Shown piece by piece: positions 45,915-53,093 of a stretch of 64,000 nucleotides of DNA. The notes under the pieces were generated by a model. The model ran no database searches and was not told where the DNA came from. It worked only from the letters and a program-made list of their open reading frames with translations. The DNA lies in the NCBI GenBank assembly GCA_964458605.1, contig CAYWLS010000024.1:1-64000 (forward strand), in the 5' to 3' direction. Made by a program: the position numbers and the translations under genes. The stretch's first letter is position 1. The number at the start of each line of letters is the position of its first letter. The DNA is from JBBSNV01 sp964458605 (GTDB lineage Bacteria; Pseudomonadota; Alphaproteobacteria; Reyranellales; JAQSWP01).

Positions 45915-47465
45915 ATGCTGCGCTTCCTGTCGCGTCCCAGCCTGTCGCCCTCGCGCCAGATGCTGGCCATCATGCTGGTCTGCCTGCCGCCGGCGGTGGT
46001 GCTGGCCGGGCTGGTCGCCCTGGGTCAGCTGGGGCTGGGCCTGGCGCTGCTGTCGCTGGGCGCCATGGCGCTGATCGCCTGGCCGCTGGTGCGGCTCTAT
46101 CTGGGCGACATCGCCGCCTTCGGCAGCTTCATCGCCCAGCTGGCCGACGGCAGGGAGCCGCCGCGGCCGCGCTTCGAGCTCGCCGTGGTGGCCGAGGAGC
46201 TGTCGGCGGCGGCCAGCGCCCTGCATCGCGGCTGGATCGAGCAGCAGCGCGCGCTCGCGGCGCTGGCCAGCTCCAGCCAGCGCATCCTCGACGGCCTGCC
46301 CGATCCGCTGATCGCGGTCGATCGCGCCCGCCGCATCACCCAGATCAACGCCCGCGCCCGCGCCCTGTTCGGCGTCGAAGGCGGCGAACGCAACATCGCC
46401 ATCGTGCTGCGCCAGCCGCAATTGCTGGCGGCGCTCGATGCCGCCCTGCAGCAGCGCAACGCGCCGCCGCTCGAACCGGCCACGGTGGAGATCGTGCTGA
46501 GCGGCAAGGTCGAACGCATCCTGCAGGCCCATGTCGCGCCGCTGCCGGGCGACGGTGCCGCGGGTGGCGCCGCGGGTGGCGCCGCGGGTGGCGCCGCAAG
46601 TGGCGTCGCGGGCGACGGCGCGGGCAGGACGGCGGCGCTGATGGTGTTCCACGACGTCACCGCGCTACGCCGCAGCGAACAGATGCGCGGCGATTTCGTC
46701 GCCAATGCCAGCCACGAGCTGAGGACGCCGATCTCGACCCTGATCGGCTTCATCGAGACCCTGCGCGGTCCGGCCCGGGACGACAGGGACGCGCACGAGC
46801 GCTTCCTGAAGATCATGGACGAGCAGGCCCAGCGCATGGCGCGGCTGGTCAGCGACCTGCTGTCGCTGTCCGACATCGAGCTGCGCGAGCATTCCCAGCC
46901 CTCGGGCCGGGTCGACGTGGCGGCGGTGGCGCGTTCGGTGATGGACATGTTCGAGCTGCGCGCGCGCCAGCGCGGCCAGAGCCTGAAGCTGGAGGTCGAG
47001 CCCGAGCTGCCGGCGGTGGCCGGCGATCGCGACGAGCTGGCCCAGGTGCTGCAGAACCTGATCGACAACGCCATCAAGTACAATCGCGCCGGCCAGCCGG
47101 TGACGGTTCGTCTGGCGCGCGCGGGCGCCACCGCCGCCAGCGCCGCGCCGATGGTGGCGATCGAGGTGCGCGACCGCGGCGAGGGCATCCCGCCGCAGCA
47201 CCTGTCGCGGCTGACCGAGCGCTTCTATCGCGTCGACACCGCCCGCTCGCGCGAGCTGGGCGGCACCGGGCTGGGTCTCGCCATCGTCAAGCACATCGTC
47301 AACCGCCATCGCGGCACCTTGGAGATCGCCAGCACGGTGGGCGAGGGTTCGCGCTTCACCGTGCGCCTGCCGCTGGCCGCGCCGGAGGCTACTCCCCCGG
47401 GCGCGGCCTCGGCGCCGCTTTCGCCGGCCGGCCGGGCTGCCGCGGTCCAGCGCCACAGCGCCTGA
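45915..47465 (+). CDS. phoR: Phosphate-regulon sensor histidine kinase PhoR
   Basis: A 516-residue membrane sensor kinase. Two N-terminal helices (about residues 17-60) are followed by a HAMP-like linker. A PAS domain lies at about 115-255 (ILDGLPDPLIAVDRARRITQ). The HisKA box is NASHELRTPISTL near residue 268; the ATPase domain has NLIDNAIKYNRAG, DRGEGIPP and GGTGLGLAIVKHIV. A Gly/Ala tandem repeat interrupts the PAS domain near residue 215. It phosphorylates PhoB under phosphate limitation. It lies before pstSCAB-phoU-phoB, consistent with that role. Confidence 0.93.
   Translation: MLRFLSRPSLSPSRQMLAIMLVCLPPAVVLAGLVALGQLGLGLALLSLGAMALIAWPLVRLYLGDIAAFGSFIAQLADGREPPRPRFELAVVAEELSAAASALHRGWIEQQRALAALASSSQRILDGLPDPLIAVDRARRITQINARARALFGVEGGERNIAIVLRQPQLLAALDAALQQRNAPPLEPATVEIVLSGKVERILQAHVAPLPGDGAAGGAAGGAAGGAASGVAGDGAGRTAALMVFHDVTALRRSEQMRGDFVANASHELRTPISTLIGFIETLRGPARDDRDAHERFLKIMDEQAQRMARLVSDLLSLSDIELREHSQPSGRVDVAAVARSVMDMFELRARQRGQSLKLEVEPELPAVAGDRDELAQVLQNLIDNAIKYNRAGQPVTVRLARAGATAASAAPMVAIEVRDRGEGIPPQHLSRLTERFYRVDTARSRELGGTGLGLAIVKHIVNRHRGTLEIASTVGEGSRFTVRLPLAAPEATPPGAASAPLSPAGRAAAVQRHSA
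46557..46616. repeat. 12-bp tandem repeat inside phoR
   Basis: Five units, the first three exact copies of GCCGCGGGTGGC, encode AAGG repeats in the PAS domain of PhoR. The last two units are diverged. The unit keeps frame, so copy number could vary without truncating the kinase. Confidence 0.85.
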
Positions 47466-47482
47466 GCCGCTCCGCCGCACCT

Positions 47483-47505
47483 TATTAAGCGTTTGATTCT
47501 TAATA
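47483..47505. terminator. AT-rich hairpin after phoR
   Basis: TATTAAG (47483-47489) and CTTAATA (47499-47505) form a 7-bp stem with a 9-nt loop, 17 nt after the phoR stop. There is no T-run, so it is either a weak attenuator before pstS or a protein-binding palindrome. Confidence 0.35.
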
Positions 47506-47547
47506 GGAATCTTGGTCGATCCGCCGATCTGTGACGGCGGCCGGCCT

Positions 47548-47576
47548 ATTTCATCAAACTGTAATGGAATTGTAGT
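47548..47576 (+). promoter_or_regulatory. Pho box array before pstS
   Basis: Three 7-bp direct repeats at exact 11-bp spacing: ATTTCAT (47548-47554), CTGTAAT (47559-47565) and TTGTAGT (47570-47576). This is the PhoB-site layout (7-bp CTGTCAT-like repeats, 4-bp spacers). The pstS ATG lies 91 bp downstream. Repeat sequences are degenerate but the phase is exact. Confidence 0.62.
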
Positions 47577-47667
47577 AAATCGGTTCCACTCGGTCACTAG
47601 ACAGGGGGCGCGGCGCCACAGGGGATTCCCTCCACCTGCCGCAGCCTTAACCAGGAGAAAGCTCCCT

Positions 47668-48750
47668 ATGTCGAAATCCAACGCACTGTTCGGCTTGGCG
47701 CGCCGGCAATTCCTCGCCGCCGCCGGCGCTCTGACCATCGGCCTGGCCGCTTTCGGCGCCACCGCCCAGGCTGCCGACCTGACCGGCGCCGGCGCGACCT
47801 TCCCCTATCCGATCTACGCCAAATGGGCCGAGGCCTACAAGGCCAAGGCCGGCGTCGGCCTGAACTACCAGTCGATCGGCTCGGGCGGCGGCATCAAGCA
47901 GATCACCGCCAAGACCGTCGATTTCGGCGCCTCTGACATGCCGCTGAAGCCGGCCGATCTGGAGAAGTACGGCCTGACCCAGTTTCCCACCGTGATGGGC
48001 GGCGTGGTGCCGGTCTACAACATCCCGGGCATCGACGCCGGCAAGATCAGGCTCGACGGCGACACCCTGGCCAACATCTATCTCGGCAACGTCACCAAGT
48101 GGAACGATGCCGCGATCGCCAAGCTGAACCCGGACGTCAAGCTGCCCGACACCGCGATCACCGTGGTCTATCGCTCGGACGGCTCGGGCACCACCTTCAT
48201 CTTCACCGACTATCTCAGCAAGGTCAGCCCGAAGTGGAAGGACCTGATCGGCGAGAACACCTCGGTGGAATGGAAGACCGGCATCGGCGGCAAGGGCAAC
48301 GAAGGGGTCGCCGGCTACGTCAAGCAGACGCCCGGCGCGATCGGCTACGTCGAATACGCCTATGCGCTGCAGAACAAACTGAGCTACGTGCTGCTGAAGA
48401 ACCATGACGGCCAGTTCGTCGCCCCCAAGGCCGACGCCTTCAAGGCCGCCGCCGCCAGCGCCGACTGGAACAGCGCGCCGGGCTTTGCCCTGCTGCTGAC
48501 CGACCAGCCGGGCGCGGCGTCCTGGCCGATCACCGGCGCCACCTTCATCCTGATGCACAAGCAGCAGGCCAATGCCGGCAAGGCCATGGAAGTGCTGAAA
48601 TTCTTCGACTGGGCCTACGCCAGCGGCGGCAAGATGGCCGAAGACCTCGACTACGTGCCGCTGCCGGATTCGCTGGTCAAGCTGATCCACGACAGCTGGA
48701 GCAAGAACATCGCGACCTCCGCCGGTCCGGTGTGGAAGGCCGCCAACTAG
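47668..48750 (+). CDS. pstS: Phosphate ABC transporter substrate-binding protein PstS
   Basis: Periplasmic phosphate-binding protein. The 360-residue precursor has a Tat-like signal (ARRQFLAAAGALTIGLAAF, cleavage after AQA near residue 35). Mature landmarks are LTGAGATFPYPIYAKW, IGSGGGIKQITAKTVDFGASD and YRSDGSGTTFIFTDYL, which contribute phosphate ligands. AGGAGAAA precedes the ATG. It is first of the pst transport genes, behind the Pho box array. Confidence 0.96.
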   Translation: MSKSNALFGLARRQFLAAAGALTIGLAAFGATAQAADLTGAGATFPYPIYAKWAEAYKAKAGVGLNYQSIGSGGGIKQITAKTVDFGASDMPLKPADLEKYGLTQFPTVMGGVVPVYNIPGIDAGKIRLDGDTLANIYLGNVTKWNDAAIAKLNPDVKLPDTAITVVYRSDGSGTTFIFTDYLSKVSPKWKDLIGENTSVEWKTGIGGKGNEGVAGYVKQTPGAIGYVEYAYALQNKLSYVLLKNHDGQFVAPKADAFKAAAASADWNSAPGFALLLTDQPGAASWPITGATFILMHKQQANAGKAMEVLKFFDWAYASGGKMAEDLDYVPLPDSLVKLIHDSWSKNIATSAGPVWKAAN

Positions 48751-48832
48751 TCGGCCGGACGACCGGTCGACGGGCAGACGGGCGGGCGGCAGACATGCCG
48801 TCCGCCGCTTCCGGAACGGCGGGAGAGCGACT

Positions 48833-49810
48833 GTGACGACTGACGCCATGGAGACCGGTTTGAGCGAGGTTCGTTCCTTCGACCGCAAGGGCTCGTCGCT
48901 CGACGGTACGGTGAAGATCGTCACCCGCGCCGCCGCCTGGCTGGTGCTGGCGCTGCTGGTCGGCATCGGCCTGTCGCTGCTGCTGGGCAGCTGGACCGCC
49001 ATCGCCAAGTTCGGTCCCGCCTTCCTGTGGACCGATTCCTGGAACCCGGTGAAGGACAATTTCGGCGGCCTGGTGCCGATCTTCGGCACCCTGGTGACCG
49101 CCGCCATCGCCATGCTGTTCGGCATCCCGCTGAGCTTCGGCGTCGCCGTGTTCATCACCGAGCTGTGCCCGGCCTGGCTGAAGCGCCCGCTCAGCATCGC
49201 CATCGAATTGCTGGCCGCGGTGCCCAGCATCATCTACGGCATGTGGGGCCTGTTCGTGTTCGCCCCGTTCTTCCGCACCACCATCGAGCCGCTGCTGATC
49301 GACACGCTGGGCCGGATCCCGGCGATCGGCGCGCTGTTCGCCGGTCCGCCGCTGGGCATCGGCGTACTGACCGCCGGGATCATCCTGGCGATCATGGTGC
49401 TGCCGTTCATCACCGCGGTGGTGCGCGACGTGTTCGAGACCGTGCCGCCGATGCTCAAGGAATCGGGCTACGGCCTGGGCATGACCACCTGGGAAGTGGT
49501 GCGCAGCATCGTCGTCCCCTACACCCGCAGCGGCATCGTCGGCGGCGTCATGCTGGGGCTGGGCCGCGCCCTGGGCGAGACCATGGCGGTCACCTTCGTG
49601 ATCGGCAACGCGCATCGCATCTCGGCCTCGCTGCTGCAGCCGGGCAACACCATCTCCTCCGCCCTGGCCAACGAATTCACCGAAGCGGTCGGCGACGTCT
49701 ATCTGTCGTCGCTGATCCTGCTCGGCCTGATCCTGTTCGTCATCACCTTCATCGTGCTGTCGCTGGCCAAGCTGATGCTGGCGCGGGCCGAGAAGCGCGC
49801 CGGGAGATAG
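48833..49810 (+). CDS. pstC: Phosphate ABC transporter permease PstC
   Basis: A 325-residue inner-membrane permease with six helices. An N-terminal polar segment precedes the first helix (AAAWLVLALLVGIGLSLLL). The conserved PstC/PstA segments PSIIYGMWGLFVFAPF and RALGETMAVTFVIGN (EAA loop) are present. It starts with GTG after GGGAGAG, 82 nt behind pstS. It pairs with PstA to form the channel. Confidence 0.95.
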   Translation: MTTDAMETGLSEVRSFDRKGSSLDGTVKIVTRAAAWLVLALLVGIGLSLLLGSWTAIAKFGPAFLWTDSWNPVKDNFGGLVPIFGTLVTAAIAMLFGIPLSFGVAVFITELCPAWLKRPLSIAIELLAAVPSIIYGMWGLFVFAPFFRTTIEPLLIDTLGRIPAIGALFAGPPLGIGVLTAGIILAIMVLPFITAVVRDVFETVPPMLKESGYGLGMTTWEVVRSIVVPYTRSGIVGGVMLGLGRALGETMAVTFVIGNAHRISASLLQPGNTISSALANEFTEAVGDVYLSSLILLGLILFVITFIVLSLAKLMLARAEKRAGR

Positions 49811-49812
49811 CC

Positions 49813-50661
49813 ATGGCCGCCACCGCGCTGTACCGCACGCGCAAGCTCAAGGACGGCATCGCCAAGGGCGCGTGCTTCGTCACCGTGGCGATCGGCCTGG
49901 GCTTCCTGGCCATGATCCTGTGGACCCTGCTGAGCAACGGGCTGAACAATCTCGGCCTGCATCTGTTCACCCAGACCACGCCGCCGCCGGGCTCCGCCGG
50001 CGGCATCGCCAACGCCATCGTCGGCAGCCTGATCATGACCCTGCTGGGCACCTTGATCGCCACGCCGATCGCCATCCTGGCCGGCACCTACCTGGCCGAG
50101 TTCGGCCGCCACAGCCCGGTCTCGAAGGTCACCCGCTTCATCTGCGACGTGCTGCTGTCGGCGCCGTCGATCATCATCGGCCTGTTCGTCTACCAGATCA
50201 TGGTGATCCCGATGGGCCACTTCTCGGCCCTGGCGGGATCGGTGGCGCTGGCCATCATCGTCATCCCGGTGGTGCTGCGCACCACGGAGAACATGCTCAA
50301 CCTGGTGCCGCCGGGCCTGCGCGAGGCGGCTTTCGGCCTGGGCTCGCCGCACTGGCGAGTGGTGACGGCGGTGTCGTTCCGCGCCGCGCGCCAGGGCATC
50401 ATCACCGGCATCCTGCTGGCGGTGGCCCGCGTCAGCGGCGAGACCGCGCCGCTCTTGTTCACCGCGCTCAACAACCAGTTCTGGAACCTCGACCTCAACG
50501 CGCCGATGGCCAATTTGCCGGTGGTGATCTTCCAGTTCGCCGTCAGCCCCTACGACGACTGGCGCAACCTGGCCTGGGCCGGGGCGCTGCTGATCACCTT
50601 CTCGGTGCTGACCCTCAACGTCGTCGCCCGGCTGCTGACCGGCAACGGCGGCCGGCGCTAA
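49813..50661 (+). CDS. pstA: Phosphate ABC transporter permease PstA
   Basis: A 282-residue permease. Conserved blocks are NAIVGSLIMTLLGTLIATPIAILAGTYLAEF, SAPSIIIGLFVYQIMV, and RVSGETAPLLFTALNNQFW, the EAA-type loop contacting PstB. Six helices are predictable by hydrophobicity. The ATG lies 2 nt after the pstC stop, with GGGAGA inside the end of pstC. Confidence 0.95.
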   Translation: MAATALYRTRKLKDGIAKGACFVTVAIGLGFLAMILWTLLSNGLNNLGLHLFTQTTPPPGSAGGIANAIVGSLIMTLLGTLIATPIAILAGTYLAEFGRHSPVSKVTRFICDVLLSAPSIIIGLFVYQIMVIPMGHFSALAGSVALAIIVIPVVLRTTENMLNLVPPGLREAAFGLGSPHWRVVTAVSFRAARQGIITGILLAVARVSGETAPLLFTALNNQFWNLDLNAPMANLPVVIFQFAVSPYDDWRNLAWAGALLITFSVLTLNVVARLLTGNGGRR

Positions 50662-50690
50662 GCAACCATGGATGCGATGGAGCCCCTGCG

Positions 50691-51509
50691 ATGAGCCTGA
50701 CCACCCCGATCCCGCAGACCACGGCCGCGCCGCAGCCGCCGCTGGATGCCGTCGCCGAGAACAAGATCGCGATGCGCGGCGTCGACTTCTACTACGGCGA
50801 CTTCCACTCGCTGAAGAACGTCAACGTGACGTTCCCGGCGCGGCTGGTGACCGCCATCATCGGTCCGTCGGGCTGCGGCAAGTCGACCCTGCTGCGCATC
50901 CTCAACCGCATGTACAGCCTCTATCCCGACCAGCGCGCCACCGGCGAGGTGCTGATCGACGGCCAGAACATCCTCGATCCCAAGGTCGACCTCAACATGC
51001 TGCGCTGGCATGTCGGCATGGTGTTCCAGAAGCCGACGCCGTTTCCCATGACGATCTACGACAACATCGCCTTCGGCATCCGCCTGCACGAGCGCGTCTC
51101 GGGTTCGGAGATGAACGACCGGGTCGAGCAGGCGCTGCGTGGTGCTGCGCTGTGGGACGAGGTCAAGGACAAGCTGAAGCAGTCCGGCCAGAGCCTGTCG
51201 GGCGGCCAGCAGCAGCGCCTGTGCATCGCCCGCGCCATCGCCGTCAATCCTGAGATCATCCTGATGGACGAGCCGTGCTCGGCGCTCGACCCGATCGCCA
51301 CCGCCAAGATCGAGGAGCTGATCGACGAGCTGCGCGGCAATTTCACCATCGTCATCGTCACCCACAACATGCAGCAGGCCGCGCGCGTGTCGCAGCGCAC
51401 CGCCTTCTTCCACCTGGGCGAGATGGTCGAATACGGCGAGACCGACCAGATTTTCACCAACCCGCGCGAACAGCGCACCCAGGCCTATATCACGGGCCGC
51501 TTCGGCTGA
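50691..51509 (+). CDS. pstB: Phosphate ABC transporter ATP-binding protein PstB
   Basis: A 272-residue ATPase energising PstCA. Walker A is IIGPSGCGKSTLLRI at about residues 57-70, the signature is QSLSGGQQQRLCIARAIA, Walker B is IILMDEPCSALDP, and the switch His is in VIVTHNMQQA. The insert FQKPTPFPMTIYDN is diagnostic of PstB. Its C-terminus EQRTQAYITGRFG is typical. It lies between pstA and phoU with short gaps. Confidence 0.97.
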   Translation: MSLTTPIPQTTAAPQPPLDAVAENKIAMRGVDFYYGDFHSLKNVNVTFPARLVTAIIGPSGCGKSTLLRILNRMYSLYPDQRATGEVLIDGQNILDPKVDLNMLRWHVGMVFQKPTPFPMTIYDNIAFGIRLHERVSGSEMNDRVEQALRGAALWDEVKDKLKQSGQSLSGGQQQRLCIARAIAVNPEIILMDEPCSALDPIATAKIEELIDELRGNFTIVIVTHNMQQAARVSQRTAFFHLGEMVEYGETDQIFTNPREQRTQAYITGRFG

Positions 51510-51535
51510 GCGGCCCAGGCGTAGGAGAGCAGGTC

Positions 51536-52243
51536 ATGGCAGAACACTTCGTAAAATCCTTCGACGAAGAGCTGGAGAAGCTCAACGCCTGGATCGGGCA
51601 GATGGGCGGGCTGGCCGAGGCGCAGCTTTCCGGCGCGCTCGACGCCATCGCCCAGCGCGACGCCGCCACCGCCCAGCGCGTGATCGCCGGCGACGCCCAG
51701 ATCGACAGACTGGAGCGCGACATCGCCCACCACGTGATCCGCATGCTGGCGCTGCGCCAGCCCATGGCGGTCGATCTGCGCGCCATCGTCGCGGCGCTGA
51801 AGATCTCGTCCGACCTGGAGCGCATCGGCGACTACGCCGCCAACCTGGCCAAGCGCTCGCTGGTGCTGGCCGAGATGCCGCCGGTGCGCAGCATCGGCGG
51901 GCTGGAGCGGCTGGGCCGGCTGGTGCTGGCGATCCTCAAGGACGTGCTCGACGCGTTCGGCCAGAACGACGTCGAGAAAGCGCGCCAGGTCTGGCTGCGC
52001 GATGCCGAGGTCGACGACATGTACACCTCGCTGTTCCGCGAGCTGCTGACCTACATGATGGAAGATCCGCGCAACATCACGCCCTGCACGCACCTGCTGT
52101 TCATGGCCAAGAACATCGAGCGCGTCGGCGACCACGCCACCAACATCGCCGAGATCATCCACTTCAAGATCCGCGGCGTGGAGATGAATGAGCAGCGGCC
52201 CAAGGGCGACACCACCGCCTATGCCAAGGCCGAGGTCCGGTGA
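51536..52243 (+). CDS. phoU: Phosphate-signalling adaptor PhoU
   Basis: A 235-residue all-helical protein of two three-helix bundles. Both carry the metal-site signature: ISSDLERIGDYAANLAKRS near residue 90 and MAKNIERVGDHATNIAEII near residue 190. It links PstB status to PhoR and restrains the kinase when phosphate is ample. GGAGAGCAGGTC precedes the ATG. Its TGA shares an A with the phoB ATG, indicating coupling. Confidence 0.96.
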   Translation: MAEHFVKSFDEELEKLNAWIGQMGGLAEAQLSGALDAIAQRDAATAQRVIAGDAQIDRLERDIAHHVIRMLALRQPMAVDLRAIVAALKISSDLERIGDYAANLAKRSLVLAEMPPVRSIGGLERLGRLVLAILKDVLDAFGQNDVEKARQVWLRDAEVDDMYTSLFRELLTYMMEDPRNITPCTHLLFMAKNIERVGDHATNIAEIIHFKIRGVEMNEQRPKGDTTAYAKAEVR

Positions 52244-52968
52244 TGGACGGTGCGACGGCCATGAGCAACGCGAGCGCGATCAAGCCCGCCATCCTGGTGG
52301 TCGAGGACGAATCGGGACTGGTCGAGCTGCTGCGCTACAATCTGGAGCGCGCCGGCTTCGCCGTGGCGGTGGCCCGCGACGGCGAGGAGGCGATGGCCGC
52401 GATCGGCGAGGCGCGCCCCGACCTGGTGCTGCTCGACTGGATGCTGCCGCTGATGTCGGGCATCGAGGTGTGCCGGCAGATCCGCCGCCAGGCGCCGACC
52501 GCCAACCTGCCGATCATCATGCTGACCGCGCGAGGGGAAGAAGGCGACCGGGTGCGGGGGCTGGATGCCGGCGCCGACGACTACATCGCCAAGCCGTTCT
52601 CGCCCACCGAGCTGATCTCGCGCATCCGCGCCGTGCTGCGCCGGATTCGTCCCGCCTTGGCCGACCAGATGCTGAGCTATGCCGATCTGCGCATGGACCT
52701 GGTGGCGCATCGCGTGTCGCGCGGCGCCAAGAACGTGCATCTGGGCCCGACCGAATTCCGCCTGTTGCGCCATCTGCTGGAGCATCCCGGCCGGGTGTTC
52801 AGCCGCGAGCAGCTGCTCGACGCGGTGTGGGGCAAGGACGTCTATGTCGAGGCGCGCACCGTCGACGTGCATATCCGCCGCCTGCGCAAGGCGCTCAACA
52901 TCGACGACAAGCCCGACCTGATCCGCACCGTGCGCGCGGCGGGCTATGCGCTGGAAGCGGAAGGCTGA
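52243..52968 (+). CDS. phoB: Phosphate-regulon response regulator PhoB
   Basis: A 241-residue OmpR/PhoB-type regulator. The receiver has ILVVEDESGLVELLRYNLERAG, the phospho-acceptor Asp in LVLLDWMLPLMSG, the switch Thr in IIMLTARGEE and the Lys in ADDYIAKPFSP. The winged helix ends EARTVDVHIRRLRKAL and RTVRAAGYAL. The start is the ATG overlapping the phoU stop; an internal ATG (MSNAS, 52261) is possible. It is the last gene of the cluster, followed by a strong terminator. It should bind the Pho boxes upstream of pstS. Confidence 0.96.
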   Translation: MDGATAMSNASAIKPAILVVEDESGLVELLRYNLERAGFAVAVARDGEEAMAAIGEARPDLVLLDWMLPLMSGIEVCRQIRRQAPTANLPIIMLTARGEEGDRVRGLDAGADDYIAKPFSPTELISRIRAVLRRIRPALADQMLSYADLRMDLVAHRVSRGAKNVHLGPTEFRLLRHLLEHPGRVFSREQLLDAVWGKDVYVEARTVDVHIRRLRKALNIDDKPDLIRTVRAAGYALEAEG

Positions 52969-53036
52969 AGCGCTTTGTCACATCCCCGTAACCGCATGCC
53001 GTTGGAATGGCCGCCGCAAAGCGATAGTCCCCCACG

Positions 53037-53066
53037 GGGCGCACCCTGTCGGTGCGCCCTCCTTTT
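53037..53066 (+). terminator. Terminator of the pho/pst operon
   Basis: A 9-bp GC-rich stem (53037-53045 with 53051-53059) with a 5-nt loop is followed by TCCTTTT. It lies 68 nt after phoB in the convergent gap with the Pat-like gene. Confidence 0.78.
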
Positions 53067-53093
53067 GGGAGCGTGGCGAGGCTGCCAGCGGTC

